A stretch of 64,000 nucleotides of DNA from an uncultured Collinsella sp. (GTDB lineage: Bacteria > Actinomycetota > Coriobacteriia > Coriobacteriales > Coriobacteriaceae), in the NCBI GenBank assembly GCA_900556605.1, contig USPC01000002.1, forward strand, positions 31,938 to 95,937, in the 5' to 3' direction. The notes below the pieces were generated by a model, which saw only the letters and a list, made by a program, of their open reading frames with translations, searched no databases and had not been told where the DNA came from. Each line of letters begins with the position of its first letter. Within the stretch, counting starts at the first letter, position 1. Positions 17,631-26,980 of this stretch are shown piece after piece. The position numbers were made by a program, and so were the translations under genes.

Positions 17631-18562
17631 TGGGTGAGGTCCGCTACGAACTGCATCCCGGTGATGGCCTGTTTCCCGCTACTGTTCTGGAGCTTTCCGA
17701 TGTGCCGCAGACGTTGTTCGTCCGTGGCGACCCGGAGGTGCTCTCGACGCCGGCGCTCTCGATTATCGGTGCGCGCAAGGCCTCGCCGTACGGCCTTGCC
17801 GTGGCAGAGCTGGCCGCGAAAGTTGCGGTCGAGGCGGGGGTGACGGTGGTCTCGGGCGGCGCGGTCGGCTGCGACCAGGCCTCGGGTTGGGCCGCGGTCA
17901 ACGCCGGTGGCAGGCACGTCGTGGTGTTGGGTACGGGCGCCGACGTGGTCTACCCGCGCTCGAGTGCGGGGCTCATCGCGCGCACGATCGATACGGGCGG
18001 CGCGGTCGTGTCCATCTCGCCTTGGGGTATGGGGCCACGTAAGTTTGCCTTCCCGCGGCGTAACCGGGTGATTGCCGCGCTTTCGCAGGCGCTCTTCGTG
18101 TCGGAGGCTGGCATGCCTTCGGGCACGTTCTCGACGGCGGAGGCCGCCATGGACCTGGGGCGCGAGCTTCTTGCCGTGCCGGGTTCGATTTTGTCACCCG
18201 AGTCGCGCGGTACCAACTACCTCATTGCCAACGGGGCCTGCTGCATTATTGACGAGGAGTCAATCGAGATGGCCATCTCGCGAATCTACGGCACCCTGCG
18301 CTATTCGCGTCCTGATGCACCCGGTATCGCAGATCTGGACCCCACGCAGCAGGCCGTGATGCATGCGCTCATCGCCTCGCCGCTCAAGGTCGACGACATC
18401 GCGGCACTCGTCTCGCTCGATGCCGTCGGCGTGCTCAAACTTCTGGGTTCGCTCGAACTCGAGGGCCTCATCGAGCGCATGATGGATGGAAGGTATGCGC
18501 CCTCCAAGTTTGCCCTTCACGCCCAGACGCCCTTCGGTCACAATGGAAAACGTGTCAATTAG
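17630..18562 (+). CDS. dprA: DNA processing protein DprA (Smf)
   Basis: Binds incoming single-stranded DNA and loads RecA during transformation. The extended Rossmann fold is visible as IIGARKASPYG, VVSGGAVGCDQASGWAAV and FPRRNRVIAALSQALFVSEA, followed by GTNYLIANGA. A winged-helix-like C-terminal domain follows (ALIASPLKVDDIAALVSL). The protein (310 residues) lacks the N-terminal SAM domain of longer DprA proteins. AAGGAGGG precedes ATG 17630; GTG at 17627 overlapping the comM stop is the alternative. Confidence 0.94.
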   Translation: MGEVRYELHPGDGLFPATVLELSDVPQTLFVRGDPEVLSTPALSIIGARKASPYGLAVAELAAKVAVEAGVTVVSGGAVGCDQASGWAAVNAGGRHVVVLGTGADVVYPRSSAGLIARTIDTGGAVVSISPWGMGPRKFAFPRRNRVIAALSQALFVSEAGMPSGTFSTAEAAMDLGRELLAVPGSILSPESRGTNYLIANGACCIIDEESIEMAISRIYGTLRYSRPDAPGIADLDPTQQAVMHALIASPLKVDDIAALVSLDAVGVLKLLGSLELEGLIERMMDGRYAPSKFALHAQTPFGHNGKRVN

Positions 18563-18576
18563 AAAGGTGTTTGCAG

Positions 18577-19914
18577 ATGCTGTTTGATCAGGTGACGGTT
18601 ATCGGTGGCGGTCTGGCGGGATCGGAATGCGCGATTCAGCTGGCAGATCGCGGGTTCGCCGTAAAGCTGTGCGAGATGCGCCCGCAGGTGAGCTCTCCTG
18701 CCCACCATACCGATCACTTGGCGGAGCTCGTCTGCTCCAATTCGTTTAAGTCGACCCGTCCCGATTCTGCCGCCGGTCTGCTGAAGGCCGAGCTCGGGCG
18801 TATGGGCTCGGTGCTGCTCGACTGCGCTCATCGTGCCGCTGTTCCCGCCGGCGGCGCCCTGGCGGTCGACCGTGTCAAGTTTTCCGAGCTTGTCGAGGCC
18901 GAGGTTGCCGCCCGCCCCAATATCGAGGTCGTTCACGGCGAGGTCACCCAGATCCCCGAGGGCCATGTGGTTATCGCTGCGGGCCCCTTGTGCTCGCCGG
19001 CATTGAGCGAGGAAGTCATGAAGCTTGTTGGTGGTGACGCCCTGGCTTTCTTTGACGCGGCCGCTCCGATTGTCGATGCCTCGACGCTCGATATGGACGT
19101 GCTGTTCTCGCAGTCGCGCTATGAGGAGCAGGGGAGTGGCGACTATCTCAATGCCCCGCTCAACAAGGAAGAGTACGAGGCCTTTATCGAGGCGCTCACC
19201 ACGGCCGATCGTGTGGTTCTCAAGGACTTTGAGGGCGGGGACCTGTTCCAGGCCTGCCAGCCTGCCGAGGAGGTTGCGCGCACGGGCAAGGATGCCATCC
19301 GTTTTGGTGCCATGAAGCCCGTTGGACTCACCGACCCGCGCACCGGTTGTCGTCCCTGGGCGGCGATTCAGCTGCGTGCTGAGAACAAGGAAAAGACGGC
19401 CTATAACCTGGTTGGCTTCCAGACCAACCTGACCTTCGGCGAACAGAAGCGCGTCTTCCATATGGTTCCCGGACTGGAGAACGCCGAGTTCTTCCGCTAC
19501 GGCGTCATGCACCGCAACACCTTTGTCGATGCGCCGCACGTGCTAGATAGCACCTTTGCCGTTCCCGGCACGAGCGTGCGCCTTGCCGGTCAGATTACTG
19601 GTACCGAGGGGTACATGGAGGCTGTGGCGACGGGTCTGCTCGCCGCGCTCAACACCTATGCCGAGGTCGCCGAGGGCGCTCCCGTCGAGCTGCCGCGCGT
19701 GGGTGCCCTGGGCGCGCTCGTGGGGTATGCGACCGATCCGGCTACGGTGGGTTACCAGCCCATGCACGTCAACTTTGGCCTCGTGCCGCCGCTCGAGGAC
19801 GGTAAGCGTCGCAGCAAGCGCGATCGTTACCAGGCCTATGCGGATCGCGCCCTCAAGGCCTTGGACGCCTATCTGGAAACGCGCTCCGATCTGTTTGGAG
19901 GCGAGAGATCATAG
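18577..19914 (+). CDS. trmFO: Methylenetetrahydrofolate--tRNA-(uracil-5)-methyltransferase
   Basis: Folate- and FAD-dependent enzyme that makes m5U54 in the T-loop of tRNA. The FAD-binding motif VIGGGLAGSECA is at the N-terminus; LVCSNSFKS carries a conserved Cys, and PWAAIQLRAENKEK and QITGTEGYMEA are family segments. The length of 445 residues is normal. The ATG at 18577 follows GAAAGGTG; TTG at 18571 is rejected. In many Gram-positives topA lies between dprA and trmFO; here it does not. Confidence 0.95.
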   Translation: MLFDQVTVIGGGLAGSECAIQLADRGFAVKLCEMRPQVSSPAHHTDHLAELVCSNSFKSTRPDSAAGLLKAELGRMGSVLLDCAHRAAVPAGGALAVDRVKFSELVEAEVAARPNIEVVHGEVTQIPEGHVVIAAGPLCSPALSEEVMKLVGGDALAFFDAAAPIVDASTLDMDVLFSQSRYEEQGSGDYLNAPLNKEEYEAFIEALTTADRVVLKDFEGGDLFQACQPAEEVARTGKDAIRFGAMKPVGLTDPRTGCRPWAAIQLRAENKEKTAYNLVGFQTNLTFGEQKRVFHMVPGLENAEFFRYGVMHRNTFVDAPHVLDSTFAVPGTSVRLAGQITGTEGYMEAVATGLLAALNTYAEVAEGAPVELPRVGALGALVGYATDPATVGYQPMHVNFGLVPPLEDGKRRSKRDRYQAYADRALKALDAYLETRSDLFGGERS

Positions 19915-20831
19915 TCTTTGACCTGTATGGTGCCGTCGACTCCTTCATTGCCTACATTGCACGCGTCGAAGGACTCGCCCCCAATACGGTAACCGCCTAC
20001 GCCTCGCGCCTCGAGCGCTTCGCCGCGTGGTGCGACCGCGAGGGCATCGACGCTCGCGTCGCCGACGTACGGACCGTTCGCTCCTATTTGGCCGAGCTGT
20101 CGCGTGGCCAGGTGGCGGCTCGGACCCTTGCGGCACACCTGTCTGCTATTCGCTCGCTCTATCGGTGGATGGCTGCCGAGGGAATCGTTGAGGGCGATGC
20201 GGTCTCGGCGATATCCTCGCCCAAGCTGCCGCGCGATCTTCCCGGTGTGCTGACGACTCGGCAAGTCGAGTCGTTGCTCAAGACCCCCGACACCTCGACG
20301 CCTGCGGGGCTGCGTGATGCGGCGATGCTCGAGCTGCTCTATGCCTCCGGCGCGCGAATCTCGGAGCTCGCGTCGCTCAACGTGGAGTCTATTGGTTGGT
20401 CCGAGCGAACGCTGCGACTTTGGGGCAAGGGGAGCAAGGAGCGTATCGTGCCCCTCTATCGGCGCGCTCTCGAGGCGACTCGCCGCTATATTGAGGAGGG
20501 GAGGCCACATCTCCTTGTGCAGGCAAAGCGTGTCGATAGTGCGAACGGCGTGCATCCGCTGTTTATCTCGGCGCGCGGAAACCGCATGAGTGCCGCCATG
20601 CTCAGGAGGCGGTTCCATATGCTTGCGGCACTTGCCGGCATTCCTGCCGACATCGCCCCGCATGCGATGCGTCACACCTTTGCGACCGACCTGCTCGAGG
20701 GCGGCGCTGATCTGCGCTCGGTTCAGGAGCTGCTGGGGCATGCGAGCTTGTCCACGACGCAGATTTATACGCACCTCACGCCCGACCGACTCAAGCGCGC
20801 CGTGAGACAGGCACACCCCCGCGGCGAGTAG
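19908..20831 (+). CDS. xerC: Tyrosine recombinase XerC, non-canonical start
   Basis: Site-specific recombinase that resolves chromosome dimers. The catalytic set is present: Arg in SGARISELASLN, Lys in GKGSKERIVPLY, His-x-x-Arg in PHAMRHTFATDLL, then LLGHASLSTTQIYTHLTP with His and Tyr. The N-terminal SAM-like core-binding domain is encoded from about 19914 (VDSFIAYIARVEGLAPNTV), but no ATG, GTG or TTG exists in frame before TTG 20088, which would delete this domain. ATC at 19908 or ATA at 19911, 6-9 bases after GGAGG and overlapping the trmFO stop, fit the family N-terminus best. CTG at 19923 is another option. Confidence 0.85.
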   Translation: MIVFDLYGAVDSFIAYIARVEGLAPNTVTAYASRLERFAAWCDREGIDARVADVRTVRSYLAELSRGQVAARTLAAHLSAIRSLYRWMAAEGIVEGDAVSAISSPKLPRDLPGVLTTRQVESLLKTPDTSTPAGLRDAAMLELLYASGARISELASLNVESIGWSERTLRLWGKGSKERIVPLYRRALEATRRYIEEGRPHLLVQAKRVDSANGVHPLFISARGNRMSAAMLRRRFHMLAALAGIPADIAPHAMRHTFATDLLEGGADLRSVQELLGHASLSTTQIYTHLTPDRLKRAVRQAHPRGE

Positions 20832-20879
20832 CAGAAGAGCCCCCCGCGCCGCACCGAGGTGTGTGGTTTTGATTGCGGG

Positions 20880-20908
20880 TTGGCAGGAAGAGGCAATCCT
20901 GCTATCAT
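20880..20908 (+). promoter_or_regulatory. Promoter of rpsB-tsf
   Basis: TTGGCA (20880-20885) and TATCAT (20903-20908) with a 17-base spacer, and TGC directly before the -10 box, form a strong sigma-70-type promoter. Confidence 0.8.
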
Positions 20909-21049
20909 TCATCAGGTTGCTTCACGGCAACAGGTTTTTATCACGCACGCGCGGCTACTTCATACCGTGGTGCCCGGGCTTTGGTAGCACATGTTCGGGT
21001 TGGTTTTGGAGGATGACCCCGCGCGGAGGCAAACCACAGGAGGTTTAAC
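20909..21049 (+). promoter_or_regulatory. Structured rpsB leader
   Basis: The 140-base untranslated leader contains a GTTGC/GGCAAC hairpin near the 5' end, and CGCGCGG (20948-20954) can pair with CCGCGCG (21019-21025), bracketing a GC-rich internal fold just upstream of AGGAGG. This suits S2 autoregulation but is inferred. Confidence 0.45.
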
Positions 21050-21778
21050 ATGGCTACCAAGATTAATATCCGCACCCTGCTCGAGGCCGGCTGCCACTTC
21101 GGTCACCAGACCCGTCGCTGGAACCCCAAGATGAAGCCGTTCATCTTCGGTGAGCGCAACGGCATCTACATCCTCGACCTCAAGCAGACCATCCTTGACG
21201 CCGACCAGGCCTACACCTTCGTCAAGAACGTCGCCAAGGGCGGCAACGTTCTGTTCGTCGGTACCAAGAAGCAGGCTCAGGAGGCCGTCAAGAACGCCGC
21301 TGAGCGCGCCAACATGCCTTACATCAACCAGCGTTGGCTCGGCGGTATGCTGACCAACTTCGTCACCATCCGCTCCCGCATCAACCGCATGGAGGAGCTC
21401 GAGGCCATGGTCGAGGACGGCCGCATGGCAGTGCTGCCCAAGAAGGAGCAGGCTGTGCTCGGTAAGGAGCTCGCTAAGCTCCAGACCAACCTCGGTGGCG
21501 CCCGCGACATGAAGGGTCTGCCCCAGGCTCTCTTCGTCATCGACACCAAGCGCGAGGAGAACGCCATCAAGGAGGCCCAGCGCCTGAACATCCCCGTCGT
21601 CGCTCTGATCGACACCAACTCCGATCCCGACGAGGTCGAGTACGGCATCCCCTGCAACGATGACGCCATCTCCGCTGTCACCCTTATGTGCGAGCTCATG
21701 GCCGACGCCTGCCTCGCTGGCTCCGGCAAGGAGCAGGTCTCCGAGGCCGAGATGGCCGCCGAGCCCAAGGCCGAGTAA
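21050..21778 (+). CDS. rpsB: 30S ribosomal protein S2
   Basis: Late-assembling 30S protein. The N-terminus [20 protein letters not shown] and the segments [30 protein letters not shown] and [19 protein letters not shown] are canonical. The length of 242 residues is normal, with an acidic C-terminal tail. AGGAGG precedes the ATG. It forms an operon with tsf. Confidence 0.98.
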   Translation: MATKINIRTLLEAGCHFGHQTRRWNPKMKPFIFGERNGIYILDLKQTILDADQAYTFVKNVAKGGNVLFVGTKKQAQEAVKNAAERANMPYINQRWLGGMLTNFVTIRSRINRMEELEAMVEDGRMAVLPKKEQAVLGKELAKLQTNLGGARDMKGLPQALFVIDTKREENAIKEAQRLNIPVVALIDTNSDPDEVEYGIPCNDDAISAVTLMCELMADACLAGSGKEQVSEAEMAAEPKAE

Positions 21779-21823
21779 ATCAGTCCTATTTAAGTCTTTT
21801 TCATCTCTTTGAAAGGAACCACA

Positions 21824-22693
21824 ATGGCCCAGATTACTGCCGCTATGGTCAAGCAGCTCCGCGAGATGACCGACTCCCCGATGATGGAGTGCAAGAAGGC
21901 TCTCGTCGAGGCTGACGGCGACATGGACGTCGCTGTTGACGTTCTGCGCAAGAACGGCCTCGCCAAGGCTGCCAAGAAGGCTGGCCGTGAGACCAACGAG
22001 GGCGCTGTCGCCGCGTTCGTCTCCGAGGACGGCAAGTCCGGCGCTCTGCTCGAGCTCTCCTGCGAGACCGACTTCGTCGGCTCCAACGCCAAGTTCACCG
22101 GCTTTGCTTCTAAGGTCGCCGAGGTTGTCGCTACCACCGAGCCGGCCGATGTCGATGCTCTGCTCGAGAAGCCGATGGGCGAGGAGACCGTTTCCTCTGA
22201 GCTCACCGAGATGATTCACATCATGGGCGAGAACATGAAGATCGCTCGTTTCTCCGCCCGCAAGGTCGAGAACGGCGCTCTCGCTTCTTACATCCACATG
22301 GGTGGTAAGATCGGCGTCCTCGTCGAGTTCGCTTTCGAGAAGGCCGAGACCGCTCAGGCTGAGTCCTTCAAGACCTTCGCTCACGATGTTGCCCTTCAGG
22401 TTGCCGCCGTCGCCCCGATCTGCGCTACCCGCGATCAGGTTCCGGTCGAGACCGTCGAGCATGAGAAGGAGATCTACATGGCTCAGGCTGCCGAGTCCGG
22501 CAAGCCCGAGGCCATTCAGGAGAAGATGGCTGTTGGCCGTCTGGAGAAGTTCTACAAGCAGTCCGTGCTCACCGAGCAGGAGTTCATCAAGGACAGCTCC
22601 CTCACCATCAAGAAGTACGCTGAGCAGGTCTCCAAGGAGCTCAGCGATACCATTACCGTCGTTGCCTTCGACCGTCTGGTCCGTGGCGAGTAA
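21824..22693 (+). CDS. tsf: Elongation factor Ts
   Basis: Guanine nucleotide exchange factor for EF-Tu. The N-terminal UBA-like domain (AAMVKQLREMTDSPMMECKK) and the core LELSCETDFVGSN are intact. At 289 residues it is the two-repeat long form, ending in SDTITVVAFDRLVRGE. The ATG at 21824 has AAAGGA upstream. The hairpin at 22718 ends the rpsB-tsf transcript. Confidence 0.98.
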   Translation: MAQITAAMVKQLREMTDSPMMECKKALVEADGDMDVAVDVLRKNGLAKAAKKAGRETNEGAVAAFVSEDGKSGALLELSCETDFVGSNAKFTGFASKVAEVVATTEPADVDALLEKPMGEETVSSELTEMIHIMGENMKIARFSARKVENGALASYIHMGGKIGVLVEFAFEKAETAQAESFKTFAHDVALQVAAVAPICATRDQVPVETVEHEKEIYMAQAAESGKPEAIQEKMAVGRLEKFYKQSVLTEQEFIKDSSLTIKKYAEQVSKELSDTITVVAFDRLVRGE

Positions 22694-22717
22694 ATAAGCT
22701 CTTGTAGCTGGTAATGA

Positions 22718-22751
22718 GCAGGCTGTGGGTTTTACTCACAGCCTGCTTTTT
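22718..22751 (+). terminator. Rho-independent terminator after tsf
   Basis: GCAGGCTGTG / CACAGCCTGC form a perfect 10-bp stem followed by five T. Confidence 0.93.
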
Positions 22752-22772
22752 CATGGCTCTTATCAGAGCCTT

Positions 22773-22781
22773 TGCTATCAT
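22773..22781 (+). promoter_or_regulatory. Extended -10 promoter for pyrH
   Basis: TGC-TATCAT, identical to the extended -10 of rpsB, lies 30 bases before the pyrH TTG; the -35 region is weak. Confidence 0.5.
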
Positions 22782-22810
22782 ATTGAGAGTCTAATTAAAG
22801 GAGGATCGCT

Positions 22811-23533
22811 TTGTCCGACATCCGATATAAACGCGTGCTTCTGAAGCTTTCCGGCGAAGCACTGATGGGCGACGGCCAATATGGTATCGACCCCAAGATT
22901 ACCGACCATCTTGCCAAGCAGGTCAAGGAGCTGCTCGCCGTTGGCCATGAGGTCGGCGTTGTTGTCGGCGGCGGCAACATTTTCCGCGGCATGGCCGGCG
23001 CTGCTGGTGGCATGGAGCGCGCCCAGGCCGACTACATGGGCATGCTGGCAACCGTTATGAACGCGCTTGCCCTGCAGGATGCCTTTGAGCACAACGATGT
23101 TCCCTGCCGCGTGATGAGCGCTATCCAGATGAACGAGATCTGCGAGCCCTATATTCGCCGTCGCGCCATCAACCACCTTTCCAAGGGTAATGTCGTTATT
23201 TTTGCCGCCGGTTCGGGCAATCCGTACTTTACGACCGACACCGCCGCGGCTCTTCGTGCCTGCGAGATCGGTGCCGAGATTCTGATTAAGGCCACCAAGG
23301 TTGACGGCATCTACGACAAGGACCCTGTCAAGTGTTCCGATGCCGTCCGTTTTGACAAGATTACCTATCACGAGGTTCTCGTCCGCGGTCTGCAGGTTAT
23401 GGATTCCACGGCCACGGCGCTGTGCCAGGATAACCGTATGCCGATTTTGGTCCTCAACATCGATGGCGAGGACACCGTCAAACGCGCGCTTTCGGGTGAG
23501 CCCGTCGGCACGCTCGTCTATCAGGAGGATTAA
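22811..23533 (+). CDS. pyrH: Uridylate kinase
   Basis: Phosphorylates UMP to UDP; bacterial-type hexameric amino acid kinase fold. The N-terminal motif [11 protein letters not shown], glycine-rich [10 protein letters not shown] and VDGIYDKDP are present. The length of 240 residues is normal. The start is TTG at 22811 after AAGGAGG. It heads the pyrH-frr-uppS-cdsA-dxr-rseP-ispG-proS run, all in the same direction with short gaps. Confidence 0.97.
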   Translation: MSDIRYKRVLLKLSGEALMGDGQYGIDPKITDHLAKQVKELLAVGHEVGVVVGGGNIFRGMAGAAGGMERAQADYMGMLATVMNALALQDAFEHNDVPCRVMSAIQMNEICEPYIRRRAINHLSKGNVVIFAAGSGNPYFTTDTAAALRACEIGAEILIKATKVDGIYDKDPVKCSDAVRFDKITYHEVLVRGLQVMDSTATALCQDNRMPILVLNIDGEDTVKRALSGEPVGTLVYQED

Positions 23534-23535
23534 GC

Positions 23536-24072
23536 ATGGCAGAGAACATCACCGCCCACATGGACAAGTCGCTCGAGTCCCTCAAGCACAACTTCTCCAA
23601 GGTTCGCACGGGTCGCGCCAACGCTAACATTCTGTCCGACATTTCGGTCGATTACTACGGTGTTCCCACGCCGGTTACCCAGGTTGCCGCCGTTAAGACC
23701 CCCGAGGCTCACATGCTGCTTATCGAGCCCTGGGACAAGGCGCTCGTCAACGCAATCGTGAAGGCTATCAGCGCTTCCGATCTGGGCATTACTCCCAACT
23801 CTGACGGTACCGTCGTGCGCCTGCCGTTCCCGGCTCCCACCGAGGAGCGTCGTCGCGAGCTCGTCAAGGAGTGTCGCGAGTATGCCGAGCAGGCCAAGGT
23901 CTCCATTCGCAACATCCGTCGCGACTTTAACAACAAGCTCGAGCGCGACGAAGAGCTTACCGAGGACGATGTCCGTCGCGAGCAGGCCAAGGTCCAGAAG
24001 TATACCGATGAGTATGTTGCCAAGGTTGAGGAGCTTCTGAAGGAAAAAGAAGCCGAGGTCATGGAGATCTAA
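23536..24072 (+). CDS. frr: Ribosome recycling factor
   Basis: With EF-G it splits the post-termination ribosome. The N-terminal helix MDKSLESLKHNFSKVRTGRA and NANILSDISVDYYG and the central LPFPAPTEERRRELVK are canonical. At 178 residues it is slightly shorter than the usual 185 owing to a short linker. It starts 3 bases after pyrH. Confidence 0.97.
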   Translation: MAENITAHMDKSLESLKHNFSKVRTGRANANILSDISVDYYGVPTPVTQVAAVKTPEAHMLLIEPWDKALVNAIVKAISASDLGITPNSDGTVVRLPFPAPTEERRRELVKECREYAEQAKVSIRNIRRDFNNKLERDEELTEDDVRREQAKVQKYTDEYVAKVEELLKEKEAEVMEI

Positions 24073-24073
24073 G

Positions 24074-24868
24074 GTGCAATACGACGAGCATAAACTGGTC
24101 GAGTACTTTGCCGACGCCCCTGCGGGCGTCGGTTTTTCCGACCTTGACCTCAATAACATTCCGCACCATATCTCGTGCATCATGGACGGCAACGGTCGTT
24201 GGGCCACGTCGCGCGGTCTTGCACGCACCGAGGGCCACAAGGCGGGTATCGTCTCGCTGCGCGAGATCATTACCGCCTGCGTGCGCCTGGGCGTCGACGT
24301 GCTTTCGGCCTATGCGTTTTCTACCGAAAACTGGAACCGCCCGCAGCATGAGGTCAACGTCTTGATGCACCTGTTTGCCAAGACGTTCATCGACGAGTTG
24401 CCGCTTCTGAAGCGCGAAAACGTGCGCGTTGTCTTTTTGGGTGATATTTCCGCGCTGCCCAAGAAGACCCGCGACGTTTTTGAACGCGGTCTTGCCGAGT
24501 GCGCCGATCACACCGGTATGACGCTGGCGCTTGCTGTCAACTACGGCGCGCGTGCCGAGATTACCCGCGCTGTCCGTCAGATCGCGCTCGACGTTGCCGC
24601 CGGTAAGATTGATCCTGCCGCAATTGATGACGACATGGTGGCTTCTCACCTTTATACCGCCGGTCTTCCCGATCCTGAGCTTGTGATTCGCACCTCTGGT
24701 GAGCTGCGCCTTTCGAACTATCTACTGTGGCAGGTAGCTTATTCCGAGTTCTACGTCACCGATACCTATTGGCCCGACTTTGATCGTTGGGGCCTTGTCG
24801 ACGCCATTTTGGCCTATCAGGGCCGTGACCGTAGGTTTGGTGGTCTGAGCAAGACCGAGGAGGCTTAA
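24074..24868 (+). CDS. uppS: Undecaprenyl diphosphate synthase (isoprenyl transferase)
   Basis: Cis-prenyltransferase that makes the C55 lipid carrier for peptidoglycan. The signature HHISCIMDGNGRWATSRGL contains the catalytic Asp, followed by GHKAGIVSLREI, YAFSTENWNRP and the C-terminal RTSGELRLSNYLLWQ. The length of 264 residues is normal. The start is GTG at 24074 directly after the frr stop. Confidence 0.95.
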   Translation: MQYDEHKLVEYFADAPAGVGFSDLDLNNIPHHISCIMDGNGRWATSRGLARTEGHKAGIVSLREIITACVRLGVDVLSAYAFSTENWNRPQHEVNVLMHLFAKTFIDELPLLKRENVRVVFLGDISALPKKTRDVFERGLAECADHTGMTLALAVNYGARAEITRAVRQIALDVAAGKIDPAAIDDDMVASHLYTAGLPDPELVIRTSGELRLSNYLLWQVAYSEFYVTDTYWPDFDRWGLVDAILAYQGRDRRFGGLSKTEEA

Positions 24869-24870
24869 TC

Positions 24871-25770
24871 GTGTCCGATCGTCCCAAGGCAATTGCTCCC
24901 AAGACATCTGAGCGCAAGGCTGTCGCTGCGGGAGCGCCCGCAGCGAAGAATGGCACCGGTTCGTGGCTTGCCGGCTTTATCACCCGTGCCGCCGCCGGTA
25001 TCGTCTATGCCGTTGTCTTTATCCTGTGCCTGGTTTTGGGTATTGTGCCCACGGCCATCTTTGTTTCTGTCATGAGCGGCCTGTGCTGCTTTGAGTATTT
25101 CCGCATGACGAAGCTCGATGGCAAGGTGGCCAACAAGCGCCTGGGTATCGCTGCCGCCGTGCTCTTTCCGCTCTCGGCGCTGGGCGACTCGCTGCTGTTG
25201 AATGCGCTGCTTTTTGCATTGATGCTTGCGGTGGGCATTTGGTATGTCTGTTCGTCGCGTACCCGCATATCCGATGTGGCTGTGACACTCATGGGTCCCA
25301 TCTACACCGGTTTTATGCTGTCGGCCATCGTGCTGCTGCGCGATGCCGTGCCCGGTTTTGCCGGCGCCCTGCTTTCGGTGGGTGTTTGCGCGTCTCTCTG
25401 GGTCTCCGATTCGTTTGCCTACATCGTGGGCAGCCGTATCGGCAAGCACAAGATGGTCCCCAAGATCTCTCCCAAAAAGAGCTGGGAGGGCTTTGTCGGC
25501 GGCATCTTGGGCTCGGTTCTTATCTGGCTTATTTTGTGGGCGACGCATTTCTATAAGCTGAGCTTGCCCTATGCGCTGCTTTGCGGCGTGGTTGTGTCCA
25601 TCTTGGGCGTTATCGGTGACCTCATCGAGTCACGCATCAAGCGTGGCGTGGGCGTCAAGGATTCTGGCAACCTTATTCCGGGCCATGGCGGCATGCTCGA
25701 TCGAAGTGACTCGCTTATCTTTGGCTGCATTACCGCGCAGCTGCTTTTGATGATCGGAGGCGTGCTGTAA
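24871..25770 (+). CDS. cdsA: Phosphatidate cytidylyltransferase
   Basis: Integral membrane enzyme that makes CDP-diacylglycerol for phospholipid synthesis. Several hydrophobic helices run from about residue 27 onward (IVYAVVFILCLVLGIVPTAI). The CdsA signature near the C-terminus is visible as GVKDSGNLIPGHGGMLDR preceded by GDLIESRIKRG. About 25 polar residues precede the first helix. The start is GTG at 24871, and its last base overlaps the dxr ATG. Confidence 0.94.
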   Translation: MSDRPKAIAPKTSERKAVAAGAPAAKNGTGSWLAGFITRAAAGIVYAVVFILCLVLGIVPTAIFVSVMSGLCCFEYFRMTKLDGKVANKRLGIAAAVLFPLSALGDSLLLNALLFALMLAVGIWYVCSSRTRISDVAVTLMGPIYTGFMLSAIVLLRDAVPGFAGALLSVGVCASLWVSDSFAYIVGSRIGKHKMVPKISPKKSWEGFVGGILGSVLIWLILWATHFYKLSLPYALLCGVVVSILGVIGDLIESRIKRGVGVKDSGNLIPGHGGMLDRSDSLIFGCITAQLLLMIGGVL

Positions 25771-26957
25771 TGTCATTCCAGACGACGTATGGCCCCGATG
25801 GACGCCTTCGCGTTGCCATTCTGGGCTGTACGGGCTCTATCGGCACGCAGGCACTCGATGTATGCCGTCAGCATGCCGATCGACTGCAGGTGACGGCACT
25901 GTCCGTTAACTCCAGCACCTCGGAGCTCGTTGCCGCCGCCCGCGAGTTTTCGGTCCCGGCCGTTGCCGTGGCCGATGTCGCTCATGGCGATGACGCCGTG
26001 CTGCAGGAGTTGCCCGAGGGAACGAAGCTCGGCGTTGGCGCGCAGGCGGTTTGCGAGCTCGCGCGTCGCGACGATGTCGACTGCGTGCTCGTTGCTATTG
26101 TGGGCGCCGCCGGTCTCGAGGCGAGCCATGCGGCCTTGACCTCGAATAAGCGCCTTGCCCTTGCCAACAAGGAGTCCCTCGTCGTCGGTGGCGACTTGCT
26201 TATGCCGTTGGCGCAACCGGGCCAGCTTATTCCAGTCGACTCTGAGCACTCCGCCATCTACCAGTGCTATCTGGGGGAGAACCCACGCGAGGCTCATTGT
26301 ATTTGGCTCACCTGCTCGGGCGGTCCGTTCTTTGGCCGCACGCGCGACGAGCTCAATCGCGTGACACGCGCCGATGCGCTGGCACATCCCACGTGGGCCA
26401 TGGGCGCTAAGATCACGATTGACTCCGCCACCCTTATGAACAAGGGTCTGGAGCGTATCGAGGCGATGCATCTGTTCGGTTGCGACCTCGACTTTATCAA
26501 CGTGGTCGTTCAGCGTCAGTCAAAGATTCATTCTATGGTCGAGTTTGCCGACGGCTCCGTGATGGCGCATCTCGGTGCGTCCGATATGCGCATTCCCATC
26601 CAGTTTGCTTTTTCGTATCCCGAGCGTTGGGATACTCCGGCGCCTCGAATCGATTTTCGTGAGTTGGGGCAGCTTACCTTCGATGCGGCCGACATGGAGA
26701 CGTTCCGTTGCCTTGCGCTGGCCGAGCGTGCCGGCAAGACGGGCGGCACCATGCCGTGCGTGCTGAATGCCGCCAACGAAGTTGCCGTCGATGCCTTCCT
26801 GCACGATGCCTGCACCTTTACCGATATCGATCGCATCGTTGAGTCCTGCATGGATGCGCACGATCCGCAGGCGGTTGCATCGTTTGAGCAGCTTCGCGAT
26901 ATCGATACATGGGCTCGCGCCAAGGCCGCCGAGGTGCTCGCTGCAACCCGCTCTTAA
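25770..26957 (+). CDS. dxr: 1-deoxy-D-xylulose 5-phosphate reductoisomerase
   Basis: Second step of the MEP isoprenoid pathway (DXP to MEP, using NADPH). The NADPH motif ILGCTGSIGTQALDV, LANKESLVVGGDL and the active-site segment IPVDSEHSAIYQCY are intact, as are TCSGGPFFGRT and ATLMNKGLE. The length of 395 residues is normal. It overlaps cdsA by one base. Confidence 0.97.
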   Translation: MSFQTTYGPDGRLRVAILGCTGSIGTQALDVCRQHADRLQVTALSVNSSTSELVAAAREFSVPAVAVADVAHGDDAVLQELPEGTKLGVGAQAVCELARRDDVDCVLVAIVGAAGLEASHAALTSNKRLALANKESLVVGGDLLMPLAQPGQLIPVDSEHSAIYQCYLGENPREAHCIWLTCSGGPFFGRTRDELNRVTRADALAHPTWAMGAKITIDSATLMNKGLERIEAMHLFGCDLDFINVVVQRQSKIHSMVEFADGSVMAHLGASDMRIPIQFAFSYPERWDTPAPRIDFRELGQLTFDAADMETFRCLALAERAGKTGGTMPCVLNAANEVAVDAFLHDACTFTDIDRIVESCMDAHDPQAVASFEQLRDIDTWARAKAAEVLAATRS

Positions 26958-26980
26958 TCGTAAGGATTGCTTTTCGTTTT

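Noticed and set aside
20088-20831. xerC starting at TTG 20088
   Set aside because: This would delete most of the conserved N-terminal core-binding domain that is plainly encoded upstream, and no Shine-Dalgarno precedes it.
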